Assembly: GCA_944474755.1 (NCBI GenBank) | Contig: OX104112.1 | Coordinates: forward strand, 60,605,640-60,669,639 | Direction: 5' to 3' | DNA from: Limnoperna fortunei | Lineage: Eukaryota > Mollusca > Bivalvia > Mytilida > Modiolidae | DNA length: 64,000 bases | Shown here: positions 34,172 through 45,798 of the stretch, piece after piece | Layout of the letters: every line of letters begins with the position of its first letter | Numbering within the stretch: the first letter of the stretch is position 1 | Translations under genes and position numbers: made by a program | The notes under the pieces: generated by a model | Told to the model about the DNA's origin: nothing | The model's input: the letters and a program-made list of their open reading frames with translations, nothing else | Database searches by the model: none

Positions 34172-37009
34172 GTAAGTATAAAATCAAATTTTACTCATGA
34201 CAGTACTTAAATACATAGAATTTCACACTTCAATTGTCACTCAAACACGTCGTCTGTCAAAATGACATTCTTCATTCACATACCCTGAATGACGAATCGC
34301 CGCCAAAAAAACTAATTAAGGGTATCTGTTTACATAACAAATGACACTTTATTCTTGTATGATCGATTTTATCACGAATTTTTATTATTTGCAATTGCTA
34401 TTAAACAATTGTGTATTGGTCCACGATCTCTGCATCATACATCTGCTGGTGTTACTAAGGTATCAATCAAAAATTTCATTGGAGATTGTCAATCAGCTGT
34501 CACAGCGCCTTTGTGGAGCCAGTACAATCAATCTGCTAAGCCATCAATCACCTCAAGCTTTATTGTAAATGTATTTGTTCAGCAGTGCAAACACAAAGAC
34601 ATTTGCTTCAAAACAGTTTAAAAAAGAAATATTAGGTAACTGGCTGATAATGGGGTAGATAAAATGACATTAACGATTAAATTTCAGTGATGATTTGATG
34701 TGGAAGGTGATAAATAATACATGTTTTTAAAAAATAGAAATCATCAGTATACCACAGTTCCTATTACATTGTCAATAGTTAGAAAATAGTAATCTTGGCA
34801 AGTTTAATGTTAAAAAAAGAAACAATAGATATATATTTTATTCAAAAGGATCAAGAATATTGTACCAGATCCTCATCATCATTGATAATTACATTTTTTT
34901 AAATCGTCTGTCAAATAAAGCATTTTCTCTAACATTCTCAAGCATAATATAAGAAGTTAATTTGGTGACTAAAAAAATGACATAGAAAATTGATTGTCTA
35001 AAATCTATGATGTAAGGTATTCTGTTAATTCCAAAGGTTTGAATACACACAATTTAGTTGTGTAATGGGAGATGCTAATTGCAATGTGATTGATGGGTGC
35101 TGTTATCAGTCAAAGGAAAACACAAATAACATCATTTATTTTTCCTACATGTCAGCCAGAATACTCATAAATTATTGTAAATGATGAAAACACCATAACA
35201 AGATTTTTTAAGTAGGGTGGTTTTATCCAAGGCATCAAGTTCTACTCAGACAAACTGGGATATAGTATGACATATCAGCAGTATGTCATGGTAATCATCA
35301 TATTTTAAGTGACTGGTTAAATTACCTGTAGCAATAATAGCTGGAAGATAAAATGGAATCTGCAACTGACTAACAACAGGTGGTATATACAATGTACAGA
35401 GGGCAGCTAAGCTGATTAATTGGTTCTGAGCACATGTAAATTTTGTCTTTTTGGAGTAAATGATAAATCTGCATATCAGATAGTGACTTTGTTTATTTTC
35501 AGGGACAAGTTGCATTTAGCTTTTTTAACTAGGATGTGGCTTTATTTAAGAAATTTTGTGGACTTTGAAAAGTTTCAGTTGTGTATCAAGTTATTAATAA
35601 AAAAACTGTTAAAAACTCAATTGGTGTTGAGCCTTTTCAGAAACATGCCTTTAACATAGACAATAACTCTGTATCTTGCACATCATCAGTTACATGGACA
35701 CAAATTTGATCAATTCTTTATAGGTATATTAAATTAGTATTTGGTTATGCTATTGCATTTGTTTTAAAAAAGAGTTAAAAACTATTTTTTTCCATATATT
35801 AACAGATTATGCATTGAAAGTACCAATGCATTGTAAGTGGTTTATGTCAGTCATATATGTGCAAATCCCAGTTCTTTGACAATTATATGCAATGCAATTA
35901 AATAGTGTGCAAAATTATACACATTCTTAATTTCCATCTACCATCTCACTGGCTTTTACCTTTAAAACAATTGTAATTTTTATACATTAGCAAAATAAAT
36001 AAAGTATAAAGCTTTTAAGTTTTGTTTTATTTTTCTTATTGTGATCAAAAAAGCTAAGTGTACTAGTATCTTTTCTGTTGGATACTACAAAATAATGTTG
36101 TTTTTTTTACCGTAATGTACTAAACACATTTTGTATAGGTGCAGCATTTTAAATTGTATGAGTATGGTCATGCCTGTCATTTATATTATCTTCCTTTTTG
36201 TTGTTGTAGAATCAATTTCTATAAATGACAAGATTTCCTAAATATGGTTATCTGTTACTCATCTGTTTCATTTATAGTTTAATACAGAGATAATTACCAA
36301 TCTTAACATTTCTATAATTTGTTTACAAGAAAGATATAAAACTTGTATTGAGAACACTACATATTCAATATTTGATGGGACAAAAACGTCCACTGATTTA
36401 TTGAAACTGACAGTCTTTGCTAGAAAAATCAGTAGTATGAAATCCTTTTAGCAGTTGTTTGTGACAGAAAGACGTGTTGATACTTTTCTTAGCTGTCACT
36501 GGGAAAGGTGATGTGAAGGAAATCGGCAGGGGTCTGTCATCTTGATCACTAACAAACAAATCGGGGATGTCATTTGCATCCTTTTTAGGTAATTTTCTTC
36601 AGACACAATTAAGAAGGTGTCATTTTGTCCAGAGTGGTCTTTTATTATTTCATTTCCATTATATTATTTTTATCTGTTTATCATGCTAATTGCAAGATTA
36701 TCATGGTACATGTTGCACTTGCATTCACTTCAACTCCTGATGCTCTAATTAGCCCAATTCTGATCAATCCATATAAAAATAGATTAACTATATATTTCAT
36801 AACTTAAGTTTTGGTAATGTGTTTTTTTTTTGTTAGCTCTTTTGCCAGCATTATTGGTTGGAATGTGAAATTATGCCACTTTCGGGGATTTTGTTACAAT
36901 ATGATTGATTCTAGTTTTTTTCTGGCAATTAAGAAAGGAGAAACCTGTTAGAATTCCCATTATCAATAGAAAAACTGGGAGTCATTGTTATTTAAGGTTG
37001 GATTCCAGC
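34172..37009 (+). other. Start of a probable long first intron, with candidate conserved regulatory DNA
   Basis: No coding signal. Compared with later parts of the window I see no transposon here. Several patches are rich in homeodomain, TALE and POU-type sites: 'tgtcaatcagctgtca' (34,487-34,502), 'gctaattgcaatgtgattga' near 35,073, a perfect octamer ATTTGCAT (36,572-36,579), 'catgctaattgcaag' near 36,684 and 'ctctaattagccc' near 36,743. These fit conserved enhancers of a developmental regulator, but conservation is untested. Confidence 0.4.
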
Positions 37010-37130
37010 ATGCCTTAAGCCCAAAGTGTGGCATGAACTCACAACACCAGAATTTATACATAACTGATTTTTGGCAAATGACTAACTGTCTAGACCACCA
37101 GGCGGCTGGCCACTGAAGTCCTCTTACCAG
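37010..37130 (-). mobile_element. Possible second tRNA-derived SINE family, fragment
   Basis: On the minus strand 'gcctggtggtctagacagtt' and, about 60 bases on, 'gtgagttcatgcc' have the spacing of A and B boxes of a tRNA-like head. The sequence does not match the main SINE of this window. No tail or target duplication was found. Confidence 0.4.
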
Positions 37131-39594
37131 CTTTCTTTGTCCATATGTAATTTTGTACATATAAGTAACTTAAAATGTAATCAAATGCTCTGTATACAGT
37201 GCAAATGCCCTTTGTATTTAATGAACAAATATGATTTTAGGTTGGTTATGACTCTGCTAAAAAGTACTGTCTTTCAAATATTTACCTCTCCTCCTTGTTG
37301 TTTTATTGAGACAAGCATTGACACACAATTCAGAATTATTCTTGTAAATTATTTTAAGTTAAGCCATTCCTATAGAATTGCCTATAACTCAAAGAACATT
37401 GTCAAAAAAGACTTGCAAATTATGATAGAACAAAATTTATGATGTCTAGTTTCTTTTTTACAGTTTATTTTTGTTACACAGGAACCTGCAGTTATAAAGC
37501 TTGAGATTTGAAATGACAGAAATTGATGACAAATTGATTCTTATGTCTGTTGTGACAGTTTTATATACTTTGATTTCCATAGCAACTTTGTAATTGATCC
37601 TAGTTATTTTTTGCTGTAGAACAAAAGTATTCTGTATATCCAGGTAGACGGACCAATAATTATAAGGAACGGCAAATTATCAAATTTTTTAAAAGGGGAG
37701 AAGGTGTTGGTTATGCAATGTTTTTATCATCTGCAAATATGACTTTACTTTCATTTAAGTTTTAAAAGCATGTATTGAATTTACAAACATGTCTTCTTTT
37801 CACATTAGAAATTTGGACTTTTTTTATCCAGAAGATTATGTGTGTAAAAAGTTGAGAATCTGTTAACGAAGCTTTTCTTGTTTAACTCTTTAATACAAGT
37901 ACATCATAAACTTATGTCTTAATAACGGAACATGTACAAGATTGAACACAACCCTGATTTGGTTTGTGGTGTTCCCCAAACTTTTCATATCAGTATGGTA
38001 TAGAACTAGAGACATTGCAGAATAGAGGTATGGGCCTTGTCATCGTGACAGCCTTTATATCATCCAAACTTTATGGCAAATTACGAAACAGATATGCAAT
38101 CTATTACCCAATTGTATTAATAGATTGCACAAGATGGGGGCAAATTGTTTACTATATGATAACTCATGAAATCACGTCAGTCATAGGTTGAGGTCTGGGC
38201 TTGGTTTCATAAAAAGATAAAGATGTCAATTAACCGATAAAAAATTAGAATGGGGGATTTATAAATCACACTCAAAGATTGCAACAATGACACCTTAAAA
38301 ATTTTATGCATCTCACATGTTGTAATATGAAGCAGGACTGTGCAGCAATTATGAAGATTAGCGACATTGTTTTTGTGATATGGATTTAAATGATCTAATT
38401 AATCAATTAATAGGGGATAAATAATATCATGACTTGATAGGAAGATGAAGTACAAATTGTTTATGCACTTAACATATTGAATTATATGACAAGATTGAGC
38501 CAGATATTAAATTCCAAATTTTCGAAGTTTTGAACAATTAATAATGGCCATTGTTGATATGACAGAGATTGATATTCTTTGTATTCAACTCAATATTTTA
38601 CCTCTTTGATCTTTGTTTAGGAATACCAAATGACAGATTTTTGTTTGATAAAGTGTATGACATTTCATAATGAAGCATATGTATTAACTTTAACAGAAGA
38701 TTGTATTCCATTTATCTGATTCTTATATAAAAGGGTGTTTAAGATAATTTGTTTTTTTTTCAAAATTGTCAAGGTTGCACCATTTTCAGCCATTTTCCAA
38801 ATCTTTTGTGTTTCTGCTGTTATAGAAACATACAATTAAGCAAATACTTTAGAAGTTTTTAAGCAAACTGTTTATGAATATCAAAACCAAGTTTTGTTGC
38901 AGAACTCATTGGCATTTTTCCCTTTACTTAAAAGACATGAAGCATATGAAGTTGAAAACTAGTATGCCACTTAAATCAACAGTGGGAGCAAGAGGGTGTG
39001 TCTGAAATCTAAAATAACTGGTGCCCCTTCCACTTGCCTCTAGAGTCAAAACCCATGATTAAGTTGTTATTGGTACAAACCAAGTCACCTGAAGCTCCAA
39101 GACAGACATCCCTTTGATAAAATTTATAAAATTTAAAAAATAAATGTTGTAAAATGCATGCATGAAGCATATATACATTTATAGAAGGTATACTGTTTTA
39201 CCTTTGTCTGTTCGTCCGTCAGTAACAAAAATTTCTGTCGCAGTTTTCAAAGCAACTATAGCCAGATATTTTAGATATAATACAATATTATGTATAACGA
39301 TTTTGTACTCCTTGGTCATCTACTTCCTGTTTACCGAATACTTATGAAAGTTATATTTGTGAAAGCAAGGGTATCACTAGTGAGCATTAATTCACAGGTT
39401 TACCTTGTTTTGTATAAAACATTCACCGTATATCTGGATTGCATTATAAGCATATAGTGCTCGATAAAAACATAATATTTGCTAACCAGTTATGGACAGG
39501 AGATAAAATAAATATTTTATATCAGTGAAGCTTGCAGACCAGAATGAACATATACAAATATTAAAAAAAACCTTCATGATGACATTAAGTTTGA
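37131..39594. other. Intronic or intergenic DNA, nothing recognised
   Basis: AT-rich, with only short open frames. No repeat boundaries were seen. Confidence 0.4.
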
Positions 39595-39847
39595 TTAGGG
39601 GTAGTCCTGAATTGTCAGAAATTTTCACAAGTGTGCAAAAAGCACACTTTTTGAGACCCCACCCCCACCCCCCATAAAAAGTGTACATCAACCATTAAAC
39701 TAATGTAAAAACCAAACTCCGCTAAAACAAAAAATTTTGTAGATAAAAAAAAAGTGTATGCAAAATTGTCAAAATTTTTAACCCTCTCTCTCAAGTGTGC
39801 GGTTTGCACACTTATGAAAATGGTTGACATTTATGGACGACCCCTTA
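39595..39847. mobile_element. MITE with TTA target duplication, PIF/Harbinger-like
   Basis: The element (39,598-39,844) has inverted ends, 'ggggtagtcc' on the left and the complement of 'ggggtcgtcc' on the right. They continue inward for about 55 bp with 'aattgtca', 'ttttca' and 'aagtgtgca'. It is flanked by TTA on each side (39,595-39,597 and 39,845-39,847). Three-base TTA duplications and G-rich termini are typical of PIF/Harbinger. A run of C around 39,660 lies in the loop. Confidence 0.75.
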
Positions 39848-41699
39848 GCTGGAATGACCATGTGAACTTTTGAAATATATATCTCGTTGCATTGCAAATT
39901 AACGTATTCATTCTTACACCCTTTCTAAAAATTGTGTAGGTAACAAATAAATAGTTTTTTTTTGACAAAAATTCTAAATGTGTCATGGATAACCTTAATG
40001 GAACCCCATTAAAAAATAGATCTTATCTGATGAACATTGTTTCTAAATTTAGAAACTAGTACTCTAAATTAGTATTATTATACAATCTAATGCTTCTTGG
40101 TTAATTGTGGCTAAACTTGGCATAGATGGATAGCCACTTACATTAAATTAAATTGCATTGCTGGACTACGGTACGCTATGTCATTGCTCTCTTTAGTTTT
40201 TCATGTTTCCGTTACATTTGCAAAGTTTCTTAGTAAAAATTTTACACCTTATCCTTTTTATGACGAATTCCTTTATTGAATTGATTGATTTATTGTTGTT
40301 AAAAGGTAAGCAAACTAAATTAGATTTATGATAACCAGTATTATTATTAAAGTTTTTCTTTGCTTGAGGTTACCTCCATGTTGAGGTTGATACCACCATG
40401 CTAGTACCAACAGGTAGGAAGTGACAATTAAATGTCATTGTCACAGGTAAAAATGTCAATTTTTGTTGTTATAATTACCAGGTGATTAGGCAGGTGTAGT
40501 AAACATTAGCATAAAACTACATTGTAATGATAATTTGACAGTTTAATTGTTTTCCTAAGGGAAATAACTCTTTTTTTTTTGCTTTGTTTTTTAAAGTTAA
40601 TTAAAAAATTTATTTTGCTATGTTAACTATAACAGCATGGGACAAAATCAAAGGCCAAACGACTACATTAACAATAGTTTACAGGTCAAAAGGGAATTTA
40701 TTTTCCTTTTCTCATTTTGTTTTCAGTTAAAGTTCAATAGAACTAAATTATGTTATTTGTTTTATAGATACACCCAATTAAAATAAAGCATTCATATTCG
40801 TATTTGTATTTATACAGGAGTAATGAGTAAAGTAAGTATGCAGTATTGAAATCAGAGGAGCTTATTAAACAAAACAAACGGGTTTTATTATGTTCCTCCC
40901 ACAGGTTTTAGTTTATATTGAGGAATTTACATCCATTTAATGAGAGTCCCTTCATTGTAACCCACTTGATGTGGCGGTGTCATCATGTATTGAAGTTGAT
41001 CATGTAATAGATAATTATCTATTAAGACTGATGTATGCCATTTTATTGAGCAGATAATCCATTTCTATGGTGTAAATACAACCTCAGAACTAAAAGCAAG
41101 CAGTTTTCCATTTGTATTTGTCAAAATCATTATAATTGAGACTGTCACATGTTCCGAGGTGATTTATTGGAGACGACTTGGATTGTTTTCTGACAAAAAC
41201 TCCATCCGAACCTCTGTCTTCTTTTGTTATTTATTTGATTTAGTTGATTTGTGAGTTTTAGACATGATCTGAATAAATCTCATTATTTACAGAAATTTAC
41301 CAACAAATAAGAAGATTATATTTCCTTTGTAGGGGACTAGCTTTATAAAAATCATTGTAGAAATAAAAACTAAAATTGACATGTCTGTCATCAAATTATT
41401 CTTTGGTAAGGCTTCTTAAGAATTCTACCAGTGACTTGGATCTGACAGGTTTCAAAGTAGGTGAATTTAAAACTTCGTCCTTCTTGAACTATTGCTAAGT
41501 ATTTCAATGATGACTTATTTTAAAAATAACAAAAACCATTACAGATTATAGATATGTATACATTAATATTAAATTATGTACAAATTTGTTGAACAAATTG
41601 TAGATTTTTTTACAGGTAATAACTACAAAATGATTTTTTTTAATAAAATTATTGTTGCAATTAAATAAAGTTTATATTTAACAAAAAACCAATATACAG
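39848..41699. other. Intronic or intergenic DNA, nothing recognised
   Basis: AT-rich, without coding signal or recognised elements. Confidence 0.4.
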
Positions 41700-42480
41700 A
41701 GGAAAAAGTTGGTATGCCCTTGCGACGAAATATTCTGCAGTTTACAGTATTTATATTTTGTAGGATGTTTGTACACATAATGTATTGTGCAGGACTGAAC
41801 TATTTTGATTTTTATGAAATTTTCTTAGAAATAGTTGTACATGTTTTTTCTGGCTATTTGCTTTTACAGTTTAAAGCTATAACTTTTATATTTGATAAGG
41901 TATTTTAGCACATAATAGAGGTGTGCAGGGCCAACAGATTTTTTTTTGTATTAAATTTTCTTAAAATAAGTAATAGCTGGACTTAGTTTGCAGGTTGCAA
42001 GATGTTTGTGTGTGGTTTTCTTCTCATACAGCTCTAAAGCCACAGTTAGTATATTTGGTATAATATTTGAAGCCATAATGCAGGTGTGCAGGGCCAAGGA
42101 TTTTGATTTGTTTTTAAATTTCTAAAAATAAGAGGTATTTGCATCAAAAGAGTAAGTTAAGTTACCGCTGGTTGAAACACACTGGTCAATTCCCTGGCAG
42201 TCAAACCAGGTTATTGCAAGTTTTATCTTTATATGTACATATTAGCCCTTTCTATGTTGAATATTGTAAAACATTATGCATAGAAAATATGAAAAGAAGC
42301 CTTTACATGTTTTTAATTTTGATGATTAGGCAGGGGTGTCATTTGTCTTACTTTGTAAAAAACTTTGCCACTTACAACACTTGCAATCAGCCTTCCAAAT
42401 AATTCACAGCATAATACAGGAAGGCAAATATTAGTGCATTTGCTTAACTGAAATGCAAGAAGGCAGGCATATTTTTCACA
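41700..42480 (+). repeat. Degenerate tandem repeat of roughly 190 bp
   Basis: Blocks recur in the same order: 'atgNaggtgtgcagggccaa' near 41,920 and 42,080, with 'taaattttcttaNaaataa' and 'cagNtNtaaagc' variants between. A looser version with 'gtgcaggactgaact' lies near 41,787. Units are too diverged for an exact period. Confidence 0.5.
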
Positions 42481-42944
42481 CACAGATTAAAGTACTTATA
42501 TAGGAGTGAAATGTGCTACATTGCACTTAAAGGTTGCTATATTTAAGGTAGTGTTCTGATACCAAATCTGCACAGTTTACTAGAAACATTAAATTAATAT
42601 TAAAGAATTGCAAGAAAAACTTTTGTTTGCAAATATAAATTACTCACCACTTTTGTCTAGCATTCAAAAAGTGGCAAATATTTTTAAAATCTCAATATAC
42701 ATGTACATGTATGTGTCAAAATTAGGATTGTCTGTGAAGTAATCGTAACTTTGGAATGTTGAATTGCAATTTATATGCTACTATATTCCCAAATATAAGA
42801 CACATGCAAACTCTTTAAAAAATGTGTACATTTTTGCAATGACACTGATTGTGACTTTGATTGTAGGTAAACTGCATTGAATAATGACATTTTAAACAAA
42901 AGTTGAAGACTTGTTATGGTTGGAATGATGTTCATGGCTTTAAC
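42481..42944. other. Non-coding DNA, nothing recognised
   Basis: AT-rich sequence without a visible feature. Confidence 0.4.
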
Positions 42945-43145
42945 AGTTTTTAGGCGGAGGAAGCCAGATTAACCAGAGAAAATTCTTGACCTCTGGTCGA
43001 AAACTGGCAATCCCTTGTCAGCTAAGATTGGGGTTAAGTACACCCTACCCAAATAAGACTCAAACTTGCAACCTCTGTGTTAACAGGCATGTGATCAATA
43101 GTAGATGAATAACTGTCTCAACCACTCTGTCACCCAGACCCTCAA
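42945..43145 (-). mobile_element. Diverged SINE, same family as 57.5 kb
   Basis: On the minus strand it shows the tRNA-like head ('gggtctgggtgacagagtgg'), 'tactattgatcacatg', 'gggtgtacttaac', 'tgacaagggattgccagttt' and 'ctggcttcctccgcc'. It lacks the last domain and tail. It is clearly older than the copies with intact target duplications. Confidence 0.75.
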
Positions 43146-43174
43146 AGTTAAGGAAACTAACATTATTGTCTTTT

Positions 43175-43322
43175 CTCAAATTATTTTGTTTGTTTGTTTG
43201 AATGGTGTTTTAACGCCACTTTCAGCAATTTTTCAGCTATTTCATGGCGTCCAGTTTTTATTGGGGGAGGAAGCCGGAGTACCCGGAGAGAACCCCCGAC
43301 CTGCGGTAGGACTCAAATTATT
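43175..43322 (-). mobile_element. Short SINE lacking the tRNA head, with an 11-bp target duplication
   Basis: The element (43,186-43,311) is flanked by 'ctcaaattatt' on both sides (43,175-43,185 and 43,312-43,322). On the minus strand it begins 'cctaccgcaggtcggggg', contains 'ctccggcttcctccccc' and 'ctgaaaaattgctgaaagtg', and ends in a CAAA tail. The tRNA head and first middle part are absent. The copy at 50.3 kb begins at the same place. Confidence 0.88.
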
Positions 43323-44390
43323 GTTATCACTTATAGTAATGATTGACATCTTAGTCTTTACTTCTCCTACAAGTCTACATTGTCTATATAGGATCATAAC
43401 ATAATGTGCCTGAATTGCTTCGAGTCCACACCTGTGGTTAATTAAAGATGTATATTCTCCTAATGAGCATCATAAACGATCAACACTTTTGTCATAGAAA
43501 GATTTTTCACATATTTTAAAGACATCACAATCAAAATTTTGTCCTGCAACTCATAGGTTACATTTAAAAAAAGTTTAAATGCATGTCCTATTATAAAAAA
43601 ATAATCCGTGCCCCAATGAATTATTTCTGAAGAATATCATGTCTGTATAATACATATGGGAATTTCATCCTCAATTTATGTGAAGACTTATTTCTTTAAT
43701 TCAGTCTTAGAAGTCATATAAGAACAATGATTTTAACAAATGTTTTATTGGAGTGAAAGGAGTTATAAAATAACATTCCTTTTTTTGTATGTAAAATTTG
43801 TGTGTTAAAAGTGTCTTGTCATGTAATCAGTGATACAAGATTTTTGTGTTAATACTTCCTTTCCTTGTGTTGACTTATTGTGGTTATGACTGTTATTGAC
43901 AAATGCATGTTAGTTGTTTGATCTTAACACTTTAATTTGTTTGTTAAATGTTATTTGTGATAATTTTTGTATAGATAGCAATCAATTTTTATACCCTGCC
44001 ACACAAAAATGATTATGTGATACCCTCCGTTTAGATATGAGTGTCCGTCTGTCTTTCTTTGCCCCAGTGGTTTCCTGATAATAACTTAAAAATTCATCAA
44101 TGGATTGTGTTCAAACTTTGCACAGTTGTTAAGTGTTATAAAATGAAGATCTGGTTTAATTTTCAGCAAAATCCAATTTGTAGTTTTCAACTTAGGCCTG
44201 TTAAAAAATTTTTTTGTCAACATTTTGCTGTTTCCGAAGAATAAGTTGAAAACACATCAACAGATGTGAAAAGTACTATAAATTGAAGATAAAGTTCAAT
44301 TTTCACCCAAATCCGATTTGTGGTTAAGGCAAATTGGAAAAAAATGTGTCAAAAATTTGCAAAATTGATGATTACCTTAGCTTAATTTTT
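43323..44390. other. Non-coding DNA; dispersed repeat remnant at about 43,985-44,340
   Basis: The part after 'ataccctgccacacaaaaat' with 'gtgtccgtctgtc' resembles openings of other dispersed repeats in the window (52.1 and 61.0 kb), and a short internal duplication ('cacatcaacagatgtg'-type, 'gatctggttNaattttca') follows. No ends were defined. Confidence 0.45.
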
Positions 44391-45798
44391 GTCTCGCCTG
44401 CGACGAAAGTCGCTGGAGGCGAGACATATGTATGGGAATCCGGCGGCGGCGGCGGCGTAAACACTTGACATCTTGCTTCATATCTTTGTAAGCCCAAGCC
44501 CTAGGTCCATCAAATTTGGTCCAGAGGTAGCTTATGATGAGTACTTGCCAGTCAGTCACCTGTCACCTGACCTTGACCTCAATTTCACGGTCCAGTGACT
44601 ACGTTAAAGTTTTTGGGTTTCGACAGTTCCTCTGTAACTACGCATGGTAGGATGACAATATTTGGTGTATAGGTTGCTGATGACTAGTACATGACTGTCT
44701 GGTAGGTGTCACCTGACCTTGACCTCAATTTCACGGTCCAGCGACTACGTTAAAGTTTTTGGGTTACGACAGTTCCTCTGTAACTACGCATGGTAGGATG
44801 ACAATATTTGGTGTATAGGTTGCTGATGACTAGTACATGACTGTCTGGTAGGTGTCACCTGACCTTGACCTCAATTTCACGGTCCAGCGACTACGTTAAA
44901 GTTTTGGGGTTATGACAGTTCCTCTGTAACTACGCATGGTAGGATGACAATATTTGGTGTATAGATTGCTGATGACTAGTACATGACTGTCTGGTAGGTG
45001 TCACCTGACCTTGACCTCAATTTCACGGTCCAGCGACTACGTTAAAGATTTTGGGTTACGACAGTTCCTCTGTAACTATGCATGGTAGGATGACAATATT
45101 TGGTGTATAGGTTGCTGATGACTAGTACATGAGTGTCTGGTAGGTGTCACCTGACCTTGACCTCAATTTCACGGTCCAGCGACTACGTTAAAGTTTTTGG
45201 GTTACGACAGTTCCTCTGTAACTACGCATTGTAGGATGACAATATTTGGTGTATAGGTTGCTGATGACTAGTACATGACTGTCTGGTAGGTGTCACCTGA
45301 CCTTGACCTCAATTTCATGGTCCAGCGACTACGTTAAAGTTTTTGGGTTACGACAGTTCCTCTGTAACTACGCATGGTAGGATGACAATATTTGGTGTAT
45401 AGGTTGCTGATGACTAGTACATGAGTGTCTGGTAGGTGTCACCTGACCTTGACCTCAATTTCACGGTCCAGCGACTACGTTAAAGTTTTTGAATTACGAC
45501 AGTTCCTCTGTAACTACGCATGGTAGGATGACAATATTTGGTATATAGGTTGCTGATGAATAGTACATGACTGTCTGGTAGGTTCCACCTGACCTTGACC
45601 TCAATTTCATGGTCCAGCGACTACGTTAAAGTTTTTGGGTTACGGCTGTTCCCCTGTAACTATGCAGGGTATGGTGACAATATTTTGTATACAGGCCGCT
45701 GCTGATATTTAATGCTATTTACGTAATGCTTATGACGAAATTTATTTTCGTTACTGATGCGGAATGCAGGCGAGACGTTTTTCTGTGTCCACACTTGT
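44391..45798 (-). mobile_element. Helentron/HINE-like element with an exact 146-bp tandem core
   Basis: Read on the minus strand it starts ACAAGTGTGGAC (45,798-45,787), followed by GTCTCGCCTGC (45,776-45,766). The core repeats every 146 bp: the 'cacctgaccttgacctcaat' block starts at 44,564, 44,710, 44,856, 45,002, 45,148, 45,294, 45,440 and 45,586. Then come a GCC microsatellite (44,441-44,457) and a terminal hairpin (44,391-44,425), whose outer arm is the complement of the 5' GTCTCGCCTGC. Its first 12 bases are identical to those of the element at 13,180, although the cores are unrelated. No coding capacity. Confidence 0.78.
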
